Assembly: GCA_902535565.1 (NCBI GenBank) | Contig: CACAUH010000073.1 | Span: 1-6,172 of the forward strand | Length of the DNA: 6,172 nucleotides | Source of the DNA: an uncultured Bacteroidota bacterium | GTDB taxonomy: Bacteria > Bacteroidota > Bacteroidia > Flavobacteriales > UA16 | Direction: 5' to 3' | Shown here: positions 1-6,172 of the stretch, piece by piece | How positions within the stretch are numbered: position 1 is the stretch's first letter | How the letters are laid out: every line of letters starts with the position of its first letter | Program-made: the position numbers and the translations under genes | Notes under the pieces: model-generated | What the model was told of the DNA's origin: nothing | The model's input: the letters and a program-made list of their open reading frames with translations, nothing else | Databases searched by the model: none

Positions 1-1
1 G

Positions 2-271
2 GATTCTCTGGCCTTGGTGCGCCTTGAACAACTCTACCCTTTCCCCAACGCGGAGCTCGGAGCGGTCCTCGATCGTTATGAAGGGGCCACGCTTTGCTGG
101 GCACAAGAGGAGCCCTCCAACATGGGGGCATATGCCCACTTGCACCGGTTTGGACCCGGTGTCAAACAGTTTTTCGCTCGTCCGGAATCCGCCAGCCCCG
201 CTGCCGGAAGCCCCGTGGTTCACGCCGAAAGGCACAACGCCGTCATGGATTCCGTTTTTGGTCTAGGTTGA
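2..271 (+). CDS. sucA: 2-oxoglutarate dehydrogenase E1 component, C-terminal end (5' part outside window)
   Basis: This is the last 89 codons of the E1 subunit of the 2-oxoglutarate dehydrogenase complex. E1 is the thiamine-diphosphate enzyme that decarboxylates 2-oxoglutarate and passes the succinyl group to the lipoyl arm of E2 in the cytoplasmic TCA cycle. The frame is open from base 2 and ends at TGA 269-271. The visible protein reads ALVRLEQLYPFP, then WAQEEPSNMGAY, which are the conserved C-terminal blocks of the E1o (OdhA/SucA) family. The TTG and GTG codons near base 14 are internal, not starts, because the conserved sequence already runs through them. The E2 gene follows after 45 bases, which supports E1o rather than another transketolase-like enzyme. 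The ThDP-binding and active-site parts lie upstream and cannot be checked here. Confidence 0.92.
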   Translation, partial: DSLALVRLEQLYPFPNAELGAVLDRYEGATLCWAQEEPSNMGAYAHLHRFGPGVKQFFARPESASPAAGSPVVHAERHNAVMDSVFGLG

Positions 272-316
272 CGACCTTGACACCTCACCGATTCACAACC
301 CCGATCCACCTACACC

Positions 317-1576
317 ATGCCCATCCTTGAAATGAAGGTCCCCAGTCCCGGGGAGTCCATCTCGGAAGTGGAAATCGCCGCTTGGCTCGTGTCCGACGGT
401 GATTACGTCTTCAAGGACCAGACCATTGCCGAGGTCGACAGTGACAAAGCCACGTTGGAATTGCCGGCTGAAATGGCCGGGGTCATCACGCTCAAGGCCG
501 AAGAGGGGGATGCAGTGGCTGTGGGTGCTGTGGTGTGCCTGATTGACACGGATGCAGAGGCGCCAGCTGATGCGGCACCTCCTGCTGCCGCACCTGCCGC
601 TGCGCCTGCTGCGGCCAAGCCCGCACCAGCGCCTGTGGAGGCCCCTGCTCCTGCTCCAGTGGAGACCAGTCACGCCTCCGGTCATCCGTCCCCTGCAGCG
701 CGGAAACTGATGGACGAGAATGGCCTTCAGGCCGGTCAAGTTGCTGGAACCGGTCCCGGAGGGCGGGTGTTGAAGCATGACGTGATTGCGGCAATGGCTG
801 CGGGGATTCCGCAGCCACAATTGCCGGGCTCTGGGTGGTCTGGTTCCCGAGAGGTGCGCCGCGAGAAGATGAGCATGCTTCGTCGGAAAGTTGCCGAGCG
901 GCTGGTTGGCGTAAAGAACGAGACGGCCATGCTGACCACCTTCAATGAGGTCGACATGAAGCCAATCATGGACCTTCGCAAGCGGTACAAGGACAAGTTC
1001 AAGGAACAGCATGGGGTGGGACTTGGCTTCATGGGCTTCTTCACGAAAGCAGTCACATCGGCATTGGAGCTGTATCCGGCGGTCAATGCGATGATGGACG
1101 GGAAAGAGATGGTCATGCACGAATACGCCGACATCGGCATCGCTGTGAGTTCTCCAAAGGGACTGATGGTCCCTGTTGTTCGCAACGCCGAGTCCATGAG
1201 CTTGGATCAGATTGAGGGCGAAATCAAGCGCCTCGCCATTCGGGCGCGAGATGGCCAGATCACCGTGGATGAGATGACGGGGGGTACGTTCACCATCACC
1301 AATGGTGGCGTCTTCGGATCGATGTTGTCCACACCCATCATTAATCCGCCGCAAAGTGCCATTCTCGGAATGCACAACATCGTTGAACGTCCAGTTGCAA
1401 TCAATGGCAAGGTTGAGATTCGACCGATTATGTATGTCGCCCTCAGCTACGACCATCGCATCATTGATGGAAAGGAGAGTGTGAGTTTCCTTGTGGCGGT
1501 CAAGGAGATGCTCGAGAATCCTGAGCGCATGCTGTTCGGCTCCAAGGATCCGATGGAAGTCCTCCTCGGGTTGTAA
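317..1576 (+). CDS. sucB: Dihydrolipoyllysine-residue succinyltransferase, E2 of the 2-oxoglutarate dehydrogenase complex
   Basis: This is a complete 419-residue E2 subunit, of usual length. It transfers the succinyl group from lipoamide to CoA and forms the core of the 2-oxoglutarate dehydrogenase complex. Domains in order are: a lipoyl domain at about 1-77, with the lipoylated lysine K44 in DSDKA; an Ala/Pro-rich flexible linker at about 80-118; a peripheral subunit-binding domain at about 123-160 (PSPAARKLM through [11 protein letters not shown]); and the CoA acyltransferase domain at about 180-419. The catalytic motif DHRIIDG spans residues 379-385, with His380 and Asp384. The ATG at 317 gives the normal [14 protein letters not shown] start. 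No Shine-Dalgarno sequence is visible before it, as is common in Bacteroidota. The E1 gene lies 45 bases upstream, which makes succinyltransferase more likely than acetyl- or branched-chain acyltransferase. The third subunit, E3, is not in the window. Confidence 0.95.
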   Translation: MPILEMKVPSPGESISEVEIAAWLVSDGDYVFKDQTIAEVDSDKATLELPAEMAGVITLKAEEGDAVAVGAVVCLIDTDAEAPADAAPPAAAPAAAPAAAKPAPAPVEAPAPAPVETSHASGHPSPAARKLMDENGLQAGQVAGTGPGGRVLKHDVIAAMAAGIPQPQLPGSGWSGSREVRREKMSMLRRKVAERLVGVKNETAMLTTFNEVDMKPIMDLRKRYKDKFKEQHGVGLGFMGFFTKAVTSALELYPAVNAMMDGKEMVMHEYADIGIAVSSPKGLMVPVVRNAESMSLDQIEGEIKRLAIRARDGQITVDEMTGGTFTITNGGVFGSMLSTPIINPPQSAILGMHNIVERPVAINGKVEIRPIMYVALSYDHRIIDGKESVSFLVAVKEMLENPERMLFGSKDPMEVLLGL

Positions 1577-1580
1577 TCGG

Positions 1581-2903
1581 GTGCCGGCGCGCAACCAACG
1601 GATCGCTTCGAACCTAGACGGCCCCACAGTCGTCCTCTTTCTTTTGCTTGCCGGTTTGGGCTGGTGGAACTTGGTTTCTGCATCCACTGGCTTGGATGGC
1701 GCAGTGGAATGGTCCCTCGATACACTGCATGGCAAGCAGGCGTTATGGCTTGTGGCCAGCCTCATTCTCGGCGCCCTGATCCTTCAGGTCGAGGGTGAAT
1801 TCTTCATCCGAACCGCGTGGCTCAACTACGCAGTTCAAATTGGCCTTTGTGCCGCGGTGTTGGTCATTGGAAAAAAGGTGGGCGGTGCGAGGTCCTGGTT
1901 TGGTGTCGGTGGCTTCGGAATCCAGCCATCAGAATTTGCCAAACTGGGTACGGCCATGGCGCTCGCTTGGTTCCTTGGCACCCGCGACGGGTGGAGGGAT
2001 TGGTCGAGCCGGTTTCGGTCCCTTGCCATCATCGGGTTGCCCGCAGGGCTCATTCTTCTCCAGCCGGACGCGGGAACCGTGCTCGTCTTCGTTGGCTTCG
2101 TCTTTGCATTGTACCGGGAGGGCATGACGGGCGCGGTGCTAATCGCTGGATTCGCAGCCATTGTTATGGCCGTCCTGACCATCCTGACGAGTGCATCAAC
2201 ATTGGAGTACCCTTTCTTGGGGGAGCGCACTGGTTTTACGGCTTTTGTTGTTGGGTTTGTGCTCCTGTCGGCTTTGGTCATCCAAGTCATCCGGAGTGCC
2301 ACGTTGCCTCGCTATCGAACCCGAACGGTGCGCTTGGCAGTGGGTGTGGTACTCGCCGCCGTGGCCTATTCATCGGTTCTGAACATCGCCCTAGAGGACG
2401 TACTGAGGCCACACCAAAAGGAAAGGATTCACGTGCTTTTCGGCCTTGATGTCAGCAATCCGGATGCCGATTACAACATTCGCCATGCAAAGACGGCCAT
2501 TGGCTCCGGAGGTTGGGTCGGAAAGGGATGGAGACAAGGTCCCATGACCGGGTATGGTTTTGTCCCAGAACAGGAGACTGATTTCATTTTTTGCAAATGG
2601 TCTGAGGAGCGTGGATTCGTGGGGTCGGTCCTCTTTCTGCTGCTCTATGCAGCGTTCCTCCTGCGCATCTTCTTCTTGGGCGAGAGACAGCGAAGTCGGT
2701 TCACGCGGGTGTATGCATATGGCCTCGGTGGAATTCTCTTCATGCACCTCCTCATCAATGTGGGCATGGTGCTCGGGCTGGTCCCCGTCATTGGCATTCC
2801 GTTGCCCTTCATGAGTTACGGAGGGTCCAGTTTCATGGCCTTTTCCATCATGGTCGGCATATTGCTCAGGCTCGACGCAGAGCGGTTCAGCGTGTTGCGT
2901 TGA
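1581..2903 (+). CDS. rodA: Rod shape-determining protein RodA, SEDS-family peptidoglycan glycosyltransferase
   Basis: This is a polytopic membrane protein of 440 residues that polymerises lipid II into glycan strands during cell elongation, working with PBP2 and MreBCD. The GTG at 1581 is the chosen start. It places the family-typical N-terminus (NLDGPTVVLFLLLAGLGWWN at 11-30) correctly, and it lies 4 bases after the sucB stop. The frame is open further upstream (to 1491), but only over sucB. Family blocks visible are GGARSWFGVGGFGIQPSEFAK (about 101-121), QPDAGT (161-166), HQKERI (278-283), AIGSGGWVGKGW (306-317), PEQETDFIF (329-337) and PFMSYGGSS (409-417). The aspartate in TDFIF (D334) aligns by motif with the catalytic Asp of SEDS enzymes; this is from family knowledge, not structure. 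The protein is longer than proteobacterial RodA, with extra hydrophobic sequence around 185-270. FtsW is the alternative, but the neighbours favour RodA. Probable co-transcription with sucAB is an inference from spacing. Confidence 0.9.
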   Translation: MPARNQRIASNLDGPTVVLFLLLAGLGWWNLVSASTGLDGAVEWSLDTLHGKQALWLVASLILGALILQVEGEFFIRTAWLNYAVQIGLCAAVLVIGKKVGGARSWFGVGGFGIQPSEFAKLGTAMALAWFLGTRDGWRDWSSRFRSLAIIGLPAGLILLQPDAGTVLVFVGFVFALYREGMTGAVLIAGFAAIVMAVLTILTSASTLEYPFLGERTGFTAFVVGFVLLSALVIQVIRSATLPRYRTRTVRLAVGVVLAAVAYSSVLNIALEDVLRPHQKERIHVLFGLDVSNPDADYNIRHAKTAIGSGGWVGKGWRQGPMTGYGFVPEQETDFIFCKWSEERGFVGSVLFLLLYAAFLLRIFFLGERQRSRFTRVYAYGLGGILFMHLLINVGMVLGLVPVIGIPLPFMSYGGSSFMAFSIMVGILLRLDAERFSVLR

Positions 2904-2905
2904 GG

Positions 2906-4108
2906 TTAGCGGACGCTCTCGCCGGATCCGCTGATGAGGGGCAAATCTGAGGGTTCAGGTTCGGGCTCAGGCTCAGGAAAGGGGTCGGAGAGGTCGGCTT
3001 CGAGGATGCGATTCAGGCGTGACACGTCAGTGACTTCCCCAGTCAAATACTGTTCGATGAGCAGCGCGGCAATGGGAGCGGCCCATTCGCCTCCGGACCC
3101 AGAATTCTCTACGTAGACGCTAAGTGCTATTTGCGGTTGGTGCATGGGTGCGAACGCGATAAAGACCGAATGGTCTTTTCTGGGTTCGTCCTGAACGGTT
3201 CCGGTCTTCCCACAGACTGTTGTGCCTTTGATTTGAGCCCTTCGGCCTGTTCCACTTGGGAGTTCGATCACATCTTTCATGGCCTTCACGACAGGTTCAA
3301 AGTGCTTGGGGTCGATGCCGGTTTCGCGGAGGACACCGAGCCCTGAGGGCTTGCCATTTTCTCCAAGTGACCGAACGAAATGGGGCAGGCGATACCAGCC
3401 GCGGTTGGCCAGAGTGGCAGCGAGATTGGCCATCTGAAGTGGGGTGGTAAGCAGTTCTCCTTCGCCAATGCTGATGGAATAAATGGTTCCGAAGTCCCAT
3501 CGCCTTGAACCGTAGACCCTGTCGTAGTATTCGCTCCCTGGAACGTTTCCGTATGACGTTCCAGGAAGCCGCGCACCCAACGCGCTTCCGAAACCGAAGG
3601 CCTTCACCCTTTCGCGCCAATGGTCGAGCCCATTGGCCGCCTTTTCAAAGCGCCCATTGCCATCGCCTGCCGTCACCACGCGCTGCATGACCCTGTAGAA
3701 ATAAGGATTGCAACTGTGCACAACGGCTTCCCGAAGGTTGTCTTGCGTGTGCGGTCCATGGCAACCAATCAGTTCTCGATCGCAGAGGAATCTCGAACCC
3801 GGCCGCAGTCTCCCCTCATCCAATGCGACAAGCCCTTGTACTATTTTCCAGATCGATCCAGGTCGGTATGTGGCCTTGATGGCGCGATTGAACAGGGGCT
3901 TGTCCGGGTTGGAAGCCAATTCCCGATAGTATTCTCCCCGTTCTGGTCCGACGAGTTTTCCGGGATCAAATGCGGGCGCGGAAACCAGGGCGAGCACCTC
4001 ACCGGATTGAGGCTCGATGGCGACCACACTTCCCTTCTTCCCCTCCATCAGGGATTCCGCGAAGCGCTGCAAATTGAGATCGAGTGTCAGGGTCAAGTTC
4101 TGTCCAGC
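2906..4108 (-). CDS. mrdA: Penicillin-binding protein 2 (transpeptidase), 5'-truncated at a rearrangement junction
   Basis: This is the C-terminal body, about 400 residues, of the elongasome transpeptidase PBP2, which cross-links the glycan strands made by RodA. Genuine family sequence begins at AGQNLTLTLD (about 4108) and runs to the stop at 2906-2908. All three penicillin-binding motifs are intact: SxxK as SIWK with the serine codon at 3854-3856, SxN as SCN about 47 residues later, and KTG at 3200-3208. The frame stays open to a GTG at 4168, but those last 20 or so residues are Trp/Arg-rich and merely the reverse of mreB. Family members are usually around 600 residues or more. The missing part is the N-terminal membrane helix and the dimerisation (pedestal) domain, so this copy should not be anchored in the membrane. 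The C-terminus is acidic, with an EPEPEPEP run. The gene converges on rodA with 2 bases between stops. No natural start or promoter is visible. An FtsI identity is less likely given the neighbours. Confidence 0.88.
   Translation of the reverse strand, partial: AGQNLTLTLDLNLQRFAESLMEGKKGSVVAIEPQSGEVLALVSAPAFDPGKLVGPERGEYYRELASNPDKPLFNRAIKATYRPGSIWKIVQGLVALDEGRLRPGSRFLCDRELIGCHGPHTQDNLREAVVHSCNPYFYRVMQRVVTAGDGNGRFEKAANGLDHWRERVKAFGFGSALGARLPGTSYGNVPGSEYYDRVYGSRRWDFGTIYSISIGEGELLTTPLQMANLAATLANRGWYRLPHFVRSLGENGKPSGLGVLRETGIDPKHFEPVVKAMKDVIELPSGTGRRAQIKGTTVCGKTGTVQDEPRKDHSVFIAFAPMHQPQIALSVYVENSGSGGEWAAPIAALLIEQYLTGEVTDVSRLNRILEADLSDPFPEPEPEPEPSDLPLISGSGESVR
2952..2975 (-). repeat. Short hexanucleotide repeat encoding the Glu-Pro tail of PBP2
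   Basis: Four consecutive six-base units of the form GGYTCR on the + strand lie inside the 3' end of mrdA. Read on the - strand they encode the alternating Glu-Pro run (EPEPEPEP). The units vary at synonymous positions, so the tract is not a perfect slippage repeat. Two identical units (GGCTCA) are adjacent at 2964-2975. Unit-number change would keep the reading frame and only alter tail length. Confidence 0.7.
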
Positions 4109-4112
4109 CCTC
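4098..4112. other. Head-to-head junction between truncated mrdA and truncated mreB
   Basis: PBP2 homology on the reverse strand begins at the codons for A-G-Q-N (4108 down to 4097). MreB homology on the forward strand begins at the codons for Q-P-S (4105 to 4113). The two matches overlap by only a few bases, roughly 4103-4108, which suggests joining at a short shared sequence or a blunt join. The residue before QPS in the MreB frame is Val, where the family normally has Asp or Asn, so the break is probably at or just before 4104. I see no terminal inverted repeat, target duplication or recombinase gene around it. The exact breakpoint cannot be fixed without the parental sequences. Confidence 0.8.
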
Positions 4113-5037
4113 CATTGTGGCCAAGAACCGCGCGTCCAACAAGACCGTGGCCATCGGCCGCCAGGCACAGCAGATGCATGGCAAGACGCACGAAAACATC
4201 AAAACCATCCGCCCCCTCAAGGATGGTGTGATTGCGGATTTCCAGAGTGCGGAGGACATGATCAAGGGCATGATCCGGATGATCAACCAACGCCGGAGTC
4301 TGTTTAGCCCGAGCCTCCGCATGGTCATCTGTATCCCCTCAGGGATTACCGAGGTCGAGAAGCGAGCGGTCAAAGACAGCGCCGAGCATGCGGGCGCCAA
4401 GGAAGTCTACCTCATCCACGAGCCCATGGCTGCCGCCATCGGAATCGGAATCGACGTGGAGGAGCCCATGGGCAACATGATCATCGATATTGGTGGTGGC
4501 ACCTCGGAGATTGCGGTCATCGCGCTCGGCGGCATTGTCACCGACAAGAACATCCGGGTCGCGGGCGATGAGTTCACCCAAGACATCGAGGAGTACATGC
4601 GCCGCCAGCATAACATTCTGGTGGGTGAAAGAACAGCCGAGCAAATCAAGATTGAAGTCGGCAGTGCACTCACCGAATTGGATGACCCACCAGAGGACTA
4701 CGCGGTTCGCGGACGGGACCTGATGACGGGCATTCCAAAGGAAATCCACGTGAGCTATGCTGAGATTGCCATGGCATTGGACAAATCCATTTCCAAAATC
4801 GAAGAAGCCATCCTCAGCTGCTTGGAAAACACCCCACCGGAATTGTCGGCTGACATCTACAAGACGGGGATTTACCTGGCTGGCGGGGGCGCCTTGCTCC
4901 GCGGTTTGGACAAGCGAATCAGCTCGAAAACACGCCTTCCGGTGCACGTTGCTGAGGAGCCGCTCCGCGCGGTGGCCCGTGGGACTGCCATTGCCCTGAA
5001 GAACGTCGAGAACTTCGCCTTCCTCATGCGCGAATGA
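4105..5037 (+). CDS. mreB: Rod shape-determining protein MreB (actin-like), 5'-truncated at a rearrangement junction
   Basis: MreB is the bacterial actin that forms filaments under the inner membrane and positions the elongation machinery. Family sequence starts at QPSIVAKNR (4105) and is complete to the TGA at 5035-5037, about 310 residues against a usual 340-345. A GTG at 4084 is in frame and would add seven residues (MSGSSSV) that read from reversed mrdA, so it is probably not natural. Retained parts include HENIKTIRPLKDGVIADF, the second phosphate loop DIGGGTSE (codons from about 4486) and the adenosine-binding block GGGALLRG (from about 4882). Lost are the N-terminal membrane-binding segment and the first phosphate loop (the DLGTANT type), so nucleotide binding should be impaired. 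The wording matches Bacteroidota MreB closely. mreC follows after 13 bases in the same direction. No promoter is visible because the natural 5' end is absent. Confidence 0.9.
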   Translation, partial: QPSIVAKNRASNKTVAIGRQAQQMHGKTHENIKTIRPLKDGVIADFQSAEDMIKGMIRMINQRRSLFSPSLRMVICIPSGITEVEKRAVKDSAEHAGAKEVYLIHEPMAAAIGIGIDVEEPMGNMIIDIGGGTSEIAVIALGGIVTDKNIRVAGDEFTQDIEEYMRRQHNILVGERTAEQIKIEVGSALTELDDPPEDYAVRGRDLMTGIPKEIHVSYAEIAMALDKSISKIEEAILSCLENTPPELSADIYKTGIYLAGGGALLRGLDKRISSKTRLPVHVAEEPLRAVARGTAIALKNVENFAFLMRE

Positions 5038-5050
5038 GACCGGACTGCCG

Positions 5051-5863
5051 ATGCGCAACCTCTGGCTCCTCCTCCAACGCAACGCCTTTCTCCTGACCTT
5101 CCTTTCCCTGCTGGCAGTGTCCTTTGGGGTACTGGTCCGGCACGATGGAAGTGCCCAATCCAGCTGGTTTCGGACCACCGGCAGCATTGCGGCCGGCGTT
5201 GAAGAACAACAGCGTCAATGGCGCGACTACCTCGAGCTCGCCGAAAAGAACACCGCGTTGGCGGAGCAAAATGCAGCCCTCCGGGCCCGCCTGCTCTCCA
5301 TGGAGCGTCAAGGTAAATGGTCCCTGGACACCACCCTCGGCTGGCACGTGATGACCGGCCGCCTCATCAAGGGTCCCGATGGGCACCCCCGCTCCATGGC
5401 GCTCGGCACGCCTGGATCTGGGGGCGGACTTACTGTGGGCATGGGGGTGTTGTCCGGAGGCGTGGCCATCGGAACCGTCATCGATGTCGGCGATCAATAC
5501 GCCCGCATTCTGCCCATGCTGAACACGGCAGGAACATGGAGTGCTCGAATCGGCCGCGCAGGTCCGGTCGTGCCGCTTATTTGGGACGGTGCCGATGCAG
5601 ACCGTTTATCCTTATCCGACGTCCCAAGACACACCCGCGCTGAAGAAGGAGACACGGTCTTCACCTCTGGATTCGACCTCGTGTTTCCAGATGGCTTGCC
5701 CATTGGCACCGTCAAATCCAGTCGCATGCCCAGCGGATCTGACTTCAAGACCGTTTACGTCTCCCCTCTGGTCGATGTGACATCGGTCCAGCACCTCGAC
5801 TACATCCGAAATCGGTCCGACAGCATGCGAACCGTTCTCGCCCAACCCCTGCCACAGCCATGA
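5051..5863 (+). CDS. mreC: Rod shape-determining protein MreC
   Basis: This is a complete 270-residue bitopic inner-membrane protein that links MreB to PBP2 and RodA in the elongasome. After a short cytoplasmic N-terminus there is one membrane helix at about residues 12-29. A predicted coiled coil follows at about 48-86 (EEQQRQWRDY through ENAALR-like repeats rich in Glu, Gln and Leu), and then the periplasmic beta domains. The block GDTVFTSGFDLVFPDGLPIG at 200-219 is the MreC family signature. The ATG at 5051 is 13 bases after the mreB stop and gives the typical MRNL start. The stop overlaps the mreD start (ATGA at 5860-5863), so translation is probably coupled to mreD. Length and order match the standard mreBCD operon. 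Nothing in the gene looks damaged. Confidence 0.93.
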   Translation: MRNLWLLLQRNAFLLTFLSLLAVSFGVLVRHDGSAQSSWFRTTGSIAAGVEEQQRQWRDYLELAEKNTALAEQNAALRARLLSMERQGKWSLDTTLGWHVMTGRLIKGPDGHPRSMALGTPGSGGGLTVGMGVLSGGVAIGTVIDVGDQYARILPMLNTAGTWSARIGRAGPVVPLIWDGADADRLSLSDVPRHTRAEEGDTVFTSGFDLVFPDGLPIGTVKSSRMPSGSDFKTVYVSPLVDVTSVQHLDYIRNRSDSMRTVLAQPLPQP

Positions 5864-6172
5864 ATGTGATTCGGCTCTTGGTAATGGTGGTCCTACAGGC
5901 TGCGCTGCTTGAATCGGTTGCCCCATTTGGAGAATGGACACGCCCGCAATGGGCTTTGTGGGCGATCTTTATGCTCCCTCCCAAGTCAGATCGATTTGCA
6001 AAACTGGGCTTTGGATTTCTTCTCGGACTGGGGCTGGACATCATTCTCGGGACCTATGGTCATCACATGGTCGCGGGAACGGTGCTCGGAGGCACATTGC
6101 CTTCCCTCCATCGGCTGCTCTCTCCGAGAGAAGGCTATGAAGTCACCCAGAAACCGACACTCCAAGACTTGG
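5860..6172 (+). CDS. mreD: Rod shape-determining protein MreD, N-terminal 104 codons (3' part outside window)
   Basis: The frame opens at ATG 5860, overlapping the mreC stop by four bases (ATGA), and stays open to the edge of the window with no stop. The 104 residues seen begin MNVIRLLVMVVLQAALLES and contain hydrophobic stretches at about 4-20, 30-40 and 47-65, then a loop with LSPREGYEVTQKP. This SPREGYE block and the short hydrophobic layout are typical of Bacteroidota MreD, an integral membrane partner of MreC in the elongasome. Family members are usually about 165-170 residues, so roughly 60 residues lie beyond the window. In the canonical operon mrdA would follow. If the junction at about 4105 is a true inversion, only the missing N-terminal part of mrdA should appear there. 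Confidence 0.88.
   Translation, partial: MNVIRLLVMVVLQAALLESVAPFGEWTRPQWALWAIFMLPPKSDRFAKLGFGFLLGLGLDIILGTYGHHMVAGTVLGGTLPSLHRLLSPREGYEVTQKPTLQDL

Noticed and set aside
272..316. Possible promoter between sucA and sucB.
   Set aside because: The 45-base gap shows no convincing Bacteroidota -7 (TAnnTTTG) or -33 (TTTG) elements, and the genes are expected to be co-transcribed.
293..1765. A 490-codon open frame on the - strand opposite sucB.
   Set aside because: It lies antisense to a fully convincing sucB and the start of rodA. Its protein is rich in Arg, His and Cys with low-complexity runs opposite the Ala/Pro linker, and has no recognisable domain. Long antisense frames are expected in GC-rich coding DNA.
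2906..2934. Imperfect inverted repeat (TTAGCGGA with TCCGCTGA) between rodA and mrdA as a possible shared terminator.
   Set aside because: The stem is short (about 8 pairs with a wobble), the loop is 13 bases, there is no T tract on either side, and it lies inside the mrdA 3' coding end.
4085..4125. Site-specific recombination site or mobile element end at the mrdA/mreB junction.
   Set aside because: No clear dyad, terminal repeat or target duplication is visible and no integrase, invertase or transposase is encoded in the window.
3620..4231. A 203-codon + strand frame running through mrdA and across the junction.
   Set aside because: It is antisense to the intact PBP2 motifs and crosses the rearrangement, so it cannot be an ancestral gene. 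No recognisable protein family.
4339..5187. A 282-codon open frame on the - strand opposite mreB and mreC.
   Set aside because: It mirrors the conserved mreB codons and crosses the mreB-mreC boundary. There is no family motif, so it is a shadow of the coding strand.

Overview
The window comes from a fairly GC-rich member of the Bacteroidota, probably near the Flavobacteriales. The evidence is the wording of MreB and MreD (for example the SPREGYE block of MreD), the RodA N-terminus, and the lack of clear Shine-Dalgarno sequences before the starts. The lineage call rests on recognised protein sequence only. The window is almost entirely coding: the longest clean gap is 45 bases (272-316) and no stretch over 300 bases lacks a gene. 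I see no RNA gene, insertion sequence or CRISPR array.

Left part (1-2903, + strand): the C-terminal end of 2-oxoglutarate dehydrogenase E1 (sucA), the complete E2 succinyltransferase (sucB), and, only 4 bases after the sucB stop, a complete rodA encoding the SEDS peptidoglycan glycosyltransferase of the elongasome. A TCA-cycle enzyme pair and a cell-wall polymerase therefore appear to share a transcript.

Middle part (2906-about 4108, - strand): the C-terminal two thirds of mrdA (PBP2, the transpeptidase partner of RodA). It converges on rodA with 2 bases between the stops. Its membrane anchor and pedestal domain are missing.

Right part (about 4105-6172, + strand): mreB without its first 30 or so residues, then complete mreC and the first 104 codons of mreD, which runs off the edge.

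The main observation is the junction near 4103-4110. Within a few bases, the reverse-strand mrdA body stops matching PBP2 and the forward-strand mreB body starts matching MreB. Both genes have lost their 5' ends head to head. Bacteroidota normally carry mreB-mreC-mreD-mrdA-rodA in one direction. The observed layout is what a single inversion would give if the parent order were rodA> <mrdA <mreD <mreC <mreB, with breakpoints inside mrdA and just inside mreB. A short-homology inverted chimera from DNA amplification or assembly would look identical. Since both genes are key elongasome parts and both lose essential segments, an artefact is at least as likely as a real rearrangement. Apart from the junction, the genes are ordinary and well conserved, and I see no evidence for a new defence, mobile or regulatory system.
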